Assembly (NCBI GenBank): GCA_000226015.1
Contig: JH155149.1
Coordinates: 76,064 to 103,804 of the forward strand
Source: Mnemiopsis leidyi
Lineage: Eukaryota; Ctenophora; Tentaculata; Lobata; Bolinopsidae
Direction of reading: 5' to 3'
DNA: 27,741 nt
In this document: one piece after another, positions 9,806-21,600 of the stretch
Position numbering within the stretch: the stretch's first letter is position 1
Layout: each line of letters opens with the position of its first letter
Notes under the pieces: generated by a model
Databases searched by the model: none
What the model saw: the letters and a program-made list of their open reading frames with translations, nothing else
Told to the model about the DNA's origin: nothing
Translations under genes and position numbers: made by a program

Positions 9806-10370
9806 AATTTTCCAAAATTTAGTAATGATATTATATCTATAACTTCTGATAAATTTATTAATATATTGTCCATTATCAGACGTTGTATGACCTGCTGCCG
9901 CGAAGCGGCAGCCCCCCCGCGCGCGAACGCGAAGCTGCTATTGAAAATGGACAACAACGCAAGGCAATCGATATATACAAATACAATTCTACGATTAAAA
10001 CCTTGTTTACCCTACGCGACCTGTGCATTCGAAGGATATTGGCGCGCCATCACAAGTTTGGACACGCGCGCTCCACACAAATTTGACTACAAAATCACCA
10101 CAGTAAGCAGCCAGTTCACCGAAACGAGCACGTGATGTCGTATGCTGTTGCGCGTATAGCTACTGCAGTGCACGTGGTCCTCAGTCGAGTTCTGATTTAA
10201 AGAATGTCACTTTGACTTAAGTTCTAACAAGAACAAAGAAATACGAGAAACTCAGAAAATAAAGTATGAAGTACAAAACCGGCAGGGGAACTACTACTAG
10301 TTTATCAAATATTAAACAGACGTTAGTAATTGAACGCTCATTCGCGGTGAAATAGAATTAGAGGTCTAAG
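9806..10370. other. Intergenic, GC-rich island before the assembly gap
   Basis: It contains the mini-hairpin and a CpG-rich patch (about 9895-10190). Open frames of up to 89 codons cross it but show no domain or splice support, so I call no gene. Confidence 0.5.
9894..9912. repeat. GCGAAGC mini-hairpin with 8-bp stem
   Basis: GCTGCCGC-GAA-GCGGCAGC is a perfect 8-bp stem closing a GAA loop. The d(GCGAAGC) core is known to form an unusually stable DNA mini-hairpin. A C-run and a CGCGCG stretch follow immediately. Confidence 0.8.
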
Positions 10371-11232
10371 NNNNNNNNNNNNNNNNNNNNNNNNNNNNNN
10401 NNNNNNNNNNNNNNNNNNNNNNNNNNNNNNNNNNNNNNNNNNNNNNNNNNNNNNNNNNNNNNNNNNNNNNNNNNNNNNNNNNNNNNNNNNNNNNNNNNNN
10501 NNNNNNNNNNNNNNNNNNNNNNNNNNNNNNNNNNNNNNNNNNNNNNNNNNNNNNNNNNNNNNNNNNNNNNNNNNNNNNNNNNNNNNNNNNNNNNNNNNNN
10601 NNNNNNNNNNNNNNNNNNNNNNNNNNNNNNNNNNNNNNNNNNNNNNNNNNNNNNNNNNNNNNNNNNNNNNNNNNNNNNNNNNNNNNNNNNNNNNNNNNNN
10701 NNNNNNNNNNNNNNNNNNNNNNNNNNNNNNNNNNNNNNNNNNNNNNNNNNNNNNNNNNNNNNNNNNNNNNNNNNNNNNNNNNNNNNNNNNNNNNNNNNNN
10801 NNNNNNNNNNNNNNNNNNNNNNNNNNNNNNNNNNNNNNNNNNNNNNNNNNNNNNNNNNNNNNNNNNNNNNNNNNNNNNNNNNNNNNNNNNNNNNNNNNNN
10901 NNNNNNNNNNNNNNNNNNNNNNNNNNNNNNNNNNNNNNNNNNNNNNNNNNNNNNNNNNNNNNNNNNNNNNNNNNNNNNNNNNNNNNNNNNNNNNNNNNNN
11001 NNNNNNNNNNNNNNNNNNNNNNNNNNNNNNNNNNNNNNNNNNNNNNNNNNNNNNNNNNNNNNNNNNNNNNNNNNNNNNNNNNNNNNNNNNNNNNNNNNNN
11101 NNNNNNNNNNNNNNNNNNNNNNNNNNNNNNNNNNNNNNNNNNNNNNNNNNNNNNNNNNNNNNNNNNNNNNNNNNNNNNNNNNNNNNNNNNNNNNNNNNNN
11201 NNNNNNNNNNNNNNNNNNNNNNNNNNNNNNNN
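10371..11232. other. Assembly gap (862 N)
   Basis: An unbroken run of N. Any long frame called across it is an artefact. Confidence 0.99.
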
Positions 11233-11300
11233 TAGTTTACTGAGATTTAGAGAGTAAGTCAAAGTGTGTCAATACTGTTTATGATAGGAAACAATCCGAT

Positions 11301-11342
11301 TTTATACTTCGATTTTTATACTTCGATTTTTATACTACGATT
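11301..11342 (+). repeat. Tandem repeat, 14 bp x 3
   Basis: TTTATACTTCGATT occurs three times head to tail, the third with one change. Confidence 0.9.
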
Positions 11343-11449
11343 GTGTTAATTGTCTGTACTAACTATTTTGGGTTTTCAAATGATAGTTCTACCCGATCTT
11401 TTACGGTTTACCTACTTGACGAAGATTCGTGTAATGTCTGTGACTATAT

Positions 11450-11484
11450 AAAAAAGTAAAAAGTGTAAAAAAAGTAAAAAGTGT
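11450..11484 (+). repeat. Tandem repeat, 17-18 bp x 2
   Basis: Two adjoining copies of an A-rich unit ending GTAAAAAGTGT. Confidence 0.75.
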
Positions 11485-12485
11485 AAAAAAACATTAATAT
11501 TGTAGCGATTTAAACCGATTCTCTAATTTCGTCTAAGTGTAGATATCAGTTATTTTATTCATGAGCTTGTGTATAATAGAATATTTGCATTTGATAAGTT
11601 ATTTCAATTGGTAGGTTTAAAACCGTATCCGTAACTCTAAGCTTGGAGTACGGGAGGGTTAATGGAGGATTCATATGATGACGGTATCATATCATGAACA
11701 TTAGCAAGTTGGTCACGCTATTAATTTCAGACTTTAGGTCAGCCATAGGGAAGGAAATTCTAGTCTTCTTCCCTTTATTCTGCACAAGTGCAGAAAATCT
11801 AGACTAATGACTCATTGCAAGGATCTAGCTTCTTAGCATTAACTTCACGTACTGTGTTATTGCAGCACGGATATATAAAATATTTGTATCAAATTATGTC
11901 CTGAATCCTGACACGTCTCTTGTTCACAGTGCATGACTACTACGTGTCGTTACTTCGTCGATCCTTTGTAATTCTACTTCTTAATTTTACAAAGAAACTT
12001 GAAAATTGGCGGATGAAAAATGCTACAAAGGAAGGTTCTGGTTACTCCACAAACCATATACTTAAAACCACCGAAACTATGACCATTAAGGTGCGGGATG
12101 CAGGGTCTGCACGGTCCCTTTCGTTGCAAAGTAAAAAGATTAAGGTATCAACCATGGGCAAAAGATTTAAAGCCTGCAGCCACGTGGTAACGTGCAATTT
12201 TTGTTTTCGTTAATTTAATATTAATATGAAAATTTGATGATTCGAACCGGCACATGCGTTGGCGGTTGAATTTATCCCGACTCTGAAAAACTATGACCTA
12301 AGTTTTGGATGAACAAGACGACAACATCATAAGACTTCGGTAAATGCACAAATTGGCGGTTTCCCGATGATCAAGGGTTCTAAGCGAAGGATAAAAGATC
12401 TAGAAAGGGGCCGACGATGTGGTAGCTCGCAGAAGCTGAACTGTTATTGGTTCCACTGAGATGATTTTGTCTGTAGGCTGATAAA

Positions 12486-12689
12486 CTAAGGTCGGACACG
12501 TCGAGTAGGCTGGACAAATTGAAATTGTTCCATTCTCATTTGATGGTCTTGAACATAAGCCTCGAAATATCCACGTATTGCCGGATTACTGGATAAGCCC
12601 TGAAAAATCCACTGCTGTCTAATGCCCTGTAAATCTGGTTGACTATAGATTCCATATTGATCTATATTGCTATCTAATGCTCTATACAT
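12486..12689 (-). CDS. Possible 67-residue coding fragment, unknown
   Basis: A minus-strand frame from ATG to TAG whose composition looks coding: mixed polar and aromatic residues, no low complexity, with segments such as GIRQQWIFQGL and GYFEAYVQDHQ. I do not recognise a family, and there is no signal peptide or cysteine pattern. It could be a terminal exon of an unseen gene, a mobile-element remnant, or chance. Confidence 0.2.
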   Translation of the reverse strand: MYRALDSNIDQYGIYSQPDLQGIRQQWIFQGLSSNPAIRGYFEAYVQDHQMRMEQFQFVQPTRRVRP

Positions 12690-13865
12690 ACACCTTATGA
12701 TTGCAAATAAGTTGTATATGAGTAATTGTGTTACGACTCATAATTTTTTGCAGTAATATGATTATTTCGCAGTTTGTGAACGACTGTATAGGTAATGGTA
12801 GATCTTTGGTCAGTCTTAAAGTTTGATACTTTGATCAGCAAAAAACTGAAAATTTTATTTTTCAATTGGGATAAACTGTTACGGTTCGTATTATTCAATA
12901 GCTATTAAGTTTTGATCGTTCGATACTATTACTAATCTAGATTTGTCTGCAATGCAATAATTTCGGCCAGTTTTTCGAAATTATCTTATCTTTCTGACCC
13001 AAAAATTTATTGATAGCCTGTACACCGAACTTTCTTCAAATTTTGGTGAATTGATTTGTTTATTGATTTTAAATACTTATTAGTATTTGAAATTAATAAA
13101 AAGATCAAATCACAAAAATAAGAAGTAATGACGGTGTCCAAGCTTTCAATAAATTTCTCTTATAACTACAATCAATAATTTTCTCTAGACGAATAAGTCT
13201 TTGCCTTATATACTGTTGTCAGTTTTATTTATAGCTTTTGGAAGAAGCTTATAAAGGTTTTCTTATACTAAAATGACTTCGTAATTCAAATCAATCACGT
13301 TAGTGATTAGCGACAAACATAATCTTGTCATGAAATATAAAGGAGATATTGCACCAGCAATACAATAATAAGTATAATGAAGTATGATTTACAAAGATTT
13401 ATATTCTAACTCTTGTTTAAAACATGATACCTATAATTCGTTAACGTAATCCAAAATGACATAATCAACAATAAACTCCTTCCGTTTATCAGTATTATGT
13501 TTTCAAAAGTCACACTAATTATCACACAGCTAACAATATGTCTTCATACCCTTAACCTTAGGCGCTCCAATAAGTCTGGAAAATATTAGGTTCCGTGCAC
13601 TGTGCACTTGACAATTATCCCCGTTAAAATTCCGACCAAGTTTTAGATTTCTAATTTGAGCGATTAGGAACAAGTACATGGTAACTCCGAATGGGAAGGC
13701 ATGCACTTAATCAAGTATTGAGAAAGTGGAATAATCCTGTAAACAATAAATCACATTAAACTAAAGAACAAATAATGAGTTGCCAGGCCTACAGACTTAA
13801 GTCATCTTCTAGGTTATAACAATCCTACATTATCAACCCCCTTCATTTGTGCCGTGTCGCGCCGC

Positions 13866-13873
13866 TATAAATA
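13866..13873 (+). promoter_or_regulatory. TATA-box-like TATAAATA
   Basis: TATAAATA sits in a locally GC-rich setting (CGCGCCGC just upstream), about 160 bp before a 59-codon open frame. An isolated TATA motif in AT-rich DNA is weak evidence. Confidence 0.25.
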
Positions 13874-14030
13874 TAACTAACATCCATCATATTTCCATTC
13901 AAATTGAATTGGGCGTCTTGCTATACTGCAGGGGTGCACCTATATCTGCACACGCTCCAAAACTTTTGTAGTATACGATCGCAGTCTCGCACACCCACCC
14001 TAATTATTTTGTGCGATCTCCGTTGCCAAG

Positions 14031-14210
14031 ATGATGATCTCTTTCGGCTCCCATGACGTGTCACTAATATTAGCGAGTTACATTTTTGTGAACTTTCTCT
14101 GCCTTATAGTTTCATGGCCAACTTTCTTCAGCTTGATGTTACTGTCATTTGATATTATGCAGCTTAATTCCTGCCAACGAATTATGGTTATAAAGTCGGT
14201 CGTTGATTAA
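14031..14210 (+). CDS. Possible small hydrophobic peptide (59 residues)
   Basis: ATG at 14031 has A at -3 (GCCAAGATGA) and the frame runs to TAA at 14208-14210. Residues about 11-43 are strongly hydrophobic (SLILASYIFVNFLCLIV, then FFSLMLLSF), like one or two membrane segments. A TATA-like box lies about 160 bp upstream. There is no homology I can name, and AT-rich DNA readily gives such frames by chance. Confidence 0.15.
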   Translation: MMISFGSHDVSLILASYIFVNFLCLIVSWPTFFSLMLLSFDIMQLNSCQRIMVIKSVVD

Positions 14211-15687
14211 ATTGAAGTCTAGCGCCTTGATTTTTCGTATGCATTATTTTGATTTGGTTTTTTGATTTTAAATTCAATAATGTTTTTCAGTACGAAATTA
14301 TGGCTTTTAATGAAATTTGCAAGAATTTTTAAAGGGATACAAAAACAAAAGATTAAAAGAAATTTAAAGAACTGAAAGTTAAACCATCGTTATGTGAATC
14401 CATTTTGCATTTCTTTATATAAATCTTCAACTGTTATCAGCAAAATCTACGTTTCTAGCTTAATGAAAGACAAGATAATTATAATCTTATTGTATGCGAA
14501 GCTCATAAAGTTAAACCACGCGTCTTATGATGTACCCAATAGTTCAAGAAACCTATGTAAAAGTTTTGTGAAGAAGCAGCGTGTGAAGAGGGATTTTAAA
14601 CTTTTCAGTCGGGTCATGTCTTTAATTTATGACGACTCGATATAGAGAAATTGCCACGTCGCCCATATCCCCGTCGAATTCCTGTACTGCTAATTCATCT
14701 TAGATACATCTTTCTCGATATGTCATTGTTGTCTGATTTTGTAACCTTGATTTTGGTATTTAATTAGGCTCACCACAGTACCGCATCTTGCTGATCTGCT
14801 GTAGGTCAACATCTTGCAAACAATCACATCCTTTTGAAGTATCTTAATTCTTTAATTCGTTTTTTAGACATTTTTTTCAATTGTCCGAAGCCTAGATCAA
14901 AAACAGATTCAGCTGTAAGAACCATACCATTATCGCCGTTACACCCGACTTTCACAGCTCAAAGCTGTACGTTTTGGTGAAACGTTGGACGGTCATGATC
15001 TCGTTCAACTCAAATGACACTCCTCAAAATTTGGTAGAGACCTATAGGTCATGATGATTGATTGCGTTAATCCAATAAAAGAATGAAATCCCTACGTAAT
15101 TGCGCTTACTTTGCTATACAAGGGGCCTCGAAGGAAGGGCCGAAATCTAATGCATGCAGCCCAATCGAGCGTAGAAAGGTTCGAGTGTATGGGTAAGTAA
15201 TAGCATTATAGCAGCTCTTATATACCGATATTCCTCAACAGTGAAAAGTGTTATCGTATTATATCGTGAAATTGCGTGTTATACTACTACTCTACTACAA
15301 CTCCTATAATCGTGTTATCGTGTATTACTCTACCGAATTTGTTTAACAGTAAGCACTTCAGATCATGTCATCCTTTATTTTTTATTAGGAGTCACTTTTC
15401 GAAGGCAGTACCAAAAGCCGTAACGTTATAAGTTGCTTAAGTGCTTGCCAAGTGGAGAGGATTGTTACGATTACAACAGATAATTTTCGCTCGGAATAAA
15501 TCCACTTTAGAACGCAACGAAATGTTTGTTTAACCTTCTCACCGAAGTGAGAATAATTGTCTCCAGCAGACAGCTCTTACACTCCAATAACTCAATAATA
15601 AGAGCATGTGTATATCGAGCCTACATCTAAAAGCCAAATGTTAAGGGATGCTTTGAGGGATTGATACGCGACTGGGAGGCCTGACAT
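14211..15687. other. Intergenic and collagen upstream region
   Basis: AT-rich. GTGTTATCGT-TATTA appears twice (about 15248 and 15313). A TATATA-like stretch lies near 15219, roughly 460 bp before the collagen start codon. The collagen promoter and leader must lie in the right-hand part. No gene was found. Confidence 0.5.
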
Positions 15688-18600
15688 ATGGCGTACAGAA
15701 GATTCCTTAGAGAACTTCTACTCTGCTCTACCCTGATCCTGCTGATCAGGGGTGATGCAGTGCCGGTAGCGGATCCTTGGAGTGATCCTGAATCTGGTCC
15801 AGACCCAGCATCTTGCTGTTCAAGACCTACTACTTTTGTTAAAGGTAATGAATCTTCTCCGCTTCTCGACCTGCATGTTCTCGACCTGCATCCTCTCAAT
15901 TTTCATCTTCCCGATTTGCTTTTGTTGATGCACTGGATAAGGAACAGAAAAAAAACACCATTATTTCTTAGCCTTGACAGGAAGCCTCTTTTCCTCATTA
16001 TAAACGGTATAAAATGAATGTGTCAATCTCCCACAGGTAGAACTGGTCCAGCAGGTGTCCCAGGTCCGATGGGACCGACAGGACCTCCTGGACCTCCTGG
16101 TCCTCCGGGAAAGGATGGAATGTCCGGACCGCCCGGACACAAGGGGGTTCCCGGAACTCGTGGTATTGCGGGGATCAAGGGTTACGGTGTAAGGGTGTTT
16201 TTATTGGCAATCAGTTTATCACGAAGGATAACAACAAGCTTTCTTTTTTCTTACTTCAACTATGAATTTCTCCTGCTGTATTTTCGACTCTCACCCCCTA
16301 CACCCCATTGAAAACAGGGAAAGAGAGGAGACCCCGGACCTCCAGGTGACCCTGGTGCTGATGGTGCTGACGGTAGTGATGGAGCTGACGGTATTCCTGG
16401 TGTGGACGGTTGCAATGGTACAGACGGAGAGAAGGGGCCACCAGGGCCAGTCGGACCCAAAGGTGAACCCGTAAGTGCGATGAGCTGGGATAACCGGACT
16501 CTCTTTGCAAGAAATGTCAAATTTAGATATCTCTGCAATATCTTGTTTGATGTTCGTCTTTTTTACGTTTCACTAAATTTCAAAACGTTAATTAGGGAGA
16601 GGTGGGGCCCAAGGGGGTTCCAGTACCAGGACCGAAAGGTAAACAAGGACCACCAGGCACTGTTTTAGAGGAACACATAGGCTCAGTCGGAGAGCCGGGT
16701 GTTGATGGAAACACTGGAGCTGAAGGCGAAAAGGTAAGTGTTTTGGGGTATTGATTCGGCGGTTGTATCGTTACTCTAAAAACGAGGGTGTATGTAGTTG
16801 TAAAATACCCGTGGTTCTAGTTTACAACATGATATCTAATACCCAACATTCTTGAACCATTTTCTATTCAGGGTGCTACTGGTGATCCTGGGATTCCAGG
16901 AATACCAGGAATACCAGGAGTAGATGGGGAGCCTGGACCTAAAGGAGAAGAAGGAGATCAGGGTCCTCTCGGAGAGGAGGGAATAAAAGGAGAACAGGGT
17001 GGTCCTGGCGAGCCAGGCGTTGTTGGAGAGAAGGGGGTTGATGGAGTTGATGGCGATAAAGGAGAAAAAGGAAAACCAGGAAAGAAGGGAGAGGTGGGTG
17101 ATGAGATACCTGGTATACCCGGACTGGAAGGAGAAACCGGCCTAAAGGGAGATGCTGGAGAACCTGGTGATCAGGGAGAACCTGGAGTTGCTGGTGATCA
17201 AGGGGAAACCGGCCCAGTTGGTGAGAGTGGAGAGCAGGGAATGGAGGGACCTGAGGGACAACAGGGTGGTCCAGGTGTTCCTGGAAATCAGGGACCTCAA
17301 GGAGAAAAAGGGGCTACTGGAGAACCTGGAGATCAAGGAGCTACAGGGGTGTCCGGGGAGCCTGGAGATGTTGGAGAGAAAGGACGACCTGGTAGAGACG
17401 GGGTTCCTGGGGATCCAGGAGTTGACGGACCCAAAGGTAGTGCCGGAGAAAACCGAGTGGTGGACGTTAAAGGAAAGAGAGGAGATCCGGGAGAGACAGG
17501 CAGCCAGGGTAAGGTTATAATTTACAGTCAGTTAAAACACGCCCCATTTTTCTATGTTTGTATCAGGGGACAGGTCCGTCCTACCGTGTTTTGTGTTTTA
17601 ACGTCGGCCGATATTTTTCTATTTTTGAAACAGTTCTCATCATGAAACAACTAGAGAATTTTTATATTTATGCAGTAAGCTGATACGTCGTGCAACAGCA
17701 GGGAACCCTACTTTTTGTTATTCGGCATTGTAAGAGACAATAATAATACAATTAAAAAACCAGAGAATTCCGTTTTATCATGAAAAGTTCGGTAAGTTTG
17801 ATTAGGGTGCTAATGACCCAAGTTGACACCTACATCTCCAAATCTCATTCTTGTCAAGTGTGGGAATCTCCTGAAACTAATTCGTGATAATTTTGTAACA
17901 AGGTCCATTGTTAGGACTGAGGTTGGAAGTTATGGTTTGCAAAAAGTTGAGCCCTCAATCTGCAAATTATTTTGCAACATAGAGTGTTTTGATCCAGTGC
18001 AGTGATACTGGTGTCCGGTTTAAAAGACATTGACGCGTTTTAATGGCACGTATTTACAAAAGGGTTTACTATGCGGAATATCTCGATCTCAATAGTAATC
18101 TTTTCATTAGTCACGATTGGAAATAAAAAGAAAGTTTCTATATCCTATTTTTGTTGCCGATATGGGCAGGAGCGCCAAGAATGCTCACAGACGATGGCTT
18201 TATTTTATCCGTTACTTTTATATAAATTGGATGGACCGAATAGACCGAAGAGATTAGTTAATGAACAACGTAAGTCAACAATCTCCAACTAATTTATACT
18301 TGTCTGATATTGAAAAACTGATGTTTTTGATAGGAACCAGGGGTGAGTCCGGAGCTAAAGGTGAACAAGGAGCTAAAGGTGACCAAGGTCCGCCCGGAGA
18401 AGACGGAGATAACGGCCTAGATGGAGTGAAGGGTGATAAGGGTGATCCTGGGGATCAGGGTCCTGCTGGGGAGAATGCTCCTGCAGCTGAAGTTGGAGAC
18501 CCTGGTGAAGTGGGTCCTAAAGGGATTGTTGGAGATCCTGGTTAGTTTGTTTTTGAGAATTGTGTCTTACGTTGGCATGGTTGTTATAGTTTTGAATTTG

Positions 18601-21600
18601 AGCAATAACAATGAACTCGTCAGGAGAGAATGGCGAAGACGGTGATGCCGGGGCTAAAGGAGCTACCGGAGAGCCGGGTGCTCCTGGTGAATCAGTTAAA
18701 GGAGAGAAAGGAGCTGTGGGGGACCAAGGAGAGCGAGGAGAACAGGGAGCTCAGGGACCTCCTGGTGCTGACGGAGTGGAAATTAAGGGGGAACCTGGTC
18801 TGGACGGACAGAAGGGAATTGATGGACAGTCTGGCGTGAAGGGTGATCAGGGGGATCCTGGTTTGCAGGGACCTAAAGGTAAGGTTACTGTTTTCAGAGC
18901 ACGTAATTAATCTGCAGTCGTTTTTCATGGTTAGCGCTCAAAATCTGGATGAAAATGCAGACGGGTTCGATAAATCGGGAATTGTAAATCAATCTTTGTC
19001 TCTTTTAAGTAAGTGTCATGCCATGCCATATAAAAAATGTCACCTGCAGGTGAGAGTGGTTCGACTGGCTCTGCTGGTGATCCAGGAACTTCAGGACAAA
19101 ACGGAGTCGACGGACAAGACGGTCAGCCTGGAGACAAGGGAGAGCCTGGTGATCAGGGTGCTGCTGGGGAGCGAGGACAGGACGGATTTGACGGGGAGAT
19201 CGGCGAAAAGGGAGCAGATGGAGCTACAGGGGATAAAGGAAGTCAGGGTGACAAAGGAAATGTTGGAGAGCGGGGTCTTCCAGGTAAGTGTTAGGTTTGA
19301 TCGCTAAGAAAAGGTGATGAAATTCTTATGTTAATGGACTATCGTCTTGTATAGTGAAGAGTGGCCAAAACTCTGACCAAACTCTCAACTTTAGGTCCCG
19401 AAGGTGCGCGTGGGCCACAAGGTGGGCCCGGAGAACAAGGAGACAAAGGAGAAGCTGGGAATCCAGGACTTAACGGCGCCTCTGGTAAACCAGGGGTTCC
19501 TGGAGTCAATGGTAACAATGGTGTGGATGGAGCCAAAGGAGAACCAGGTCAAAACGGAGAAAAGGGATTAGCAGGAGATCAGGGGATGAAAGGAATGGCC
19601 GGCAGGTTTGGAATTTTCGGGGGTAAGGGTGTAAAGGGAGGTGAGGGTGAAACTGGTCCGAAAGGACAACCGGGAGTTCCAGGTGTGAATGGAGACAAGG
19701 GTGATGTTGGACCCGAGGGTGATGTTGGTATGAAAGGCGAGGCGGGAGAAACTGGACCCCCTGGTGAACCTGGAGTTACTGGTCCTGCCGGAGAAAATGG
19801 GCGCCCTGGTGAAAACGGTCCTGTTGGTGGTCAGGGGGATAAAGGTGAAAAGGGGGAAGAAGGGCCAGAAGGAAACCAAGGTGTTCTAGGAAGTAATGGG
19901 TTCGATGGTACATCAGGAGAGGTTGGTCCTGCAGGTGAAAAGGGGGAAATAGGAATTGTTGGAGATAAGGGGGAACAAGGATCAAAGGGAGAGCGGGGAG
20001 AAACTGGAGAGCCAGGTGAAAAGGGAGCTCCCGGTGAAAATGGGAGCGACGGCTTGACTGGAGACAATGGCACGCCTGGTCAAGACGGAGCACAAGGACC
20101 TAAAGGAGAACGAGGAGGTCAAGGAGAGCGAGGAGACGTTGGAGAAACTGGAGATCCGGGAGTGCCTGGTGAACCTGGTGTTTCTCCAGGTCCTCCTGGA
20201 GCTCCTGGCCTGCAAGGGAGAAAGGGAATAAAAGGTTCGTGCTTTGAGTTTTGTCGTTATTGTAATTGTATTCATTTTACAGTTGGTAAATGAGATACAA
20301 AATCGCTGACAACTTTAAAAATTTATTTAGTTGTTGTTGTATCCGTTAACCATTTGACTAAAGATATATTACCTCAAAATTGATTATCTAGGTGAGTCAG
20401 GAATAGAGGGAGACGACGGTCTGAATGGTCTTGATGGTGACCCGGGGGTTCAAGGTCCTAAAGGAGTCGATGGACCACCAGGAGAAACGGGAAGGAAAGG
20501 AGATCTGGGGGAAACAGGTGAAAAAGGCGATTCTGGAGAGGCAATCCCAGGAGACAAAGGAGCCACGGTGACTAATTTTATTTTTTTCTCCTTAAAAGCC
20601 ATTTATAGACCAAACTTTAGGTTAAAAATCAAACTTAAAGTTGAAGATGATGAGAAACAATGATGTACCTATCATTACTTAAACTTACAGGGTGCACCTG
20701 GAGACCCTGGCGATCCCGGAGACTCTGGATCTGTAGGAGCCGATGGAGAGCAAGGGGAAGTAGGAGTCAAGGGAGAAATGGGCGAACAAGGTGTTAAAGG
20801 ACAGCAGGGTCCTCAGGGTGAACGTGGCCAGCCTGGGGAGAACGGAGATGATGGGGCGGCTGGAGAACAAGGACCTCAGGGTGATGTTGGTAGCCCTGGT
20901 GATCAGGGTGATAAAGGGGAGGCCGGAGAACAGGGTCCAGCGGGTGAGTGTGATTTTCATTTTCCTCTCAAAACATTTGTTACGAAATATTTTACATTAA
21001 TGATAATGCTCTGTATAGTTCAGACTAATAGGCAGTAAAATCCTAGGCCAAGATGGAGACGAAGGAGCGAAAGGGGATCAGGGACCGCAAGGTGCACCCG
21101 GGCCCGAAGGACTGCAAGGAGATATTGGTTCAAACGGAAACGTTGGAGAACCCGGTGATGTAGGTGCTAAGGGAGAAAAGGGAGAAATGGGAAATTCCGG
21201 AGAGCATGGTACGTAACTTGGCAATCACTCCTCGGCGAATTTCACATCAATTATCAAGAATCAGAATCGGAAGAGTTTTTTGTATTAAATTCCCAATTCA
21301 AGCACCAAAACTGTCCGAAATCAGTGAAAATATGGAAAATCCTACCATTCAGGCGACAAGGGGGAACAAGGTCCGCCAGGTCAGGATGGACGACCTGGAG
21401 ACACTGGACCTGCTGGACTGCCTGGTGTCCCTGGAGACAAAGGAGCTCAAGGAGACAAAGGAGTCAAGGGTGAGAAGGGCCAGATAGGGGTTCCTGGTGA
21501 AGTTATCAAGGGAGAAAAGGGAGAAGCTGGTGACTCTGGCGCTAAGGTGCTTCTCTATTTTATAAGTTTCATTGAATGATGAATCTACTTAAGATAGTTT

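Larger units (their letters stand above)
11233..13865. other. Intergenic, AT-rich
   Basis: It holds short tandem repeats at 11301-11342 and 11450-11484 and one weak minus-strand coding candidate (12486-12689). Nothing else could be supported. Confidence 0.5.

Noticed and set aside
9464..10135. Open frames of 89-113 codons in the GC-rich island
   Set aside because: GC-rich DNA lacks stop codons by chance. There is no domain or splice signal, and the sequence is better explained by foldback structure.
10366..11262. 298-codon minus-strand frame
   Set aside because: It consists almost entirely of N from the assembly gap.
11920..12213. 97-codon plus-strand frame with a segment loosely like a transposase HTH linker (GSARSLSLQSKK)
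   Set aside because: It starts at a non-ATG codon, the first ATG leaves only 66 codons, and the similarity is too short to support a family call.
12239..12256. GATTCGAACC, the complement of a tRNA T-loop/B box
   Set aside because: The flanking bases do not pair as a T-stem, and no A box or acceptor stem is found at tRNA spacing.
17152..17520. Shifted plus-strand frames rich in Leu, Glu and Arg across collagen exons
   Set aside because: They are out-of-frame readings of the same repetitive exons; only the Gly-X-Y frame keeps phase across introns.
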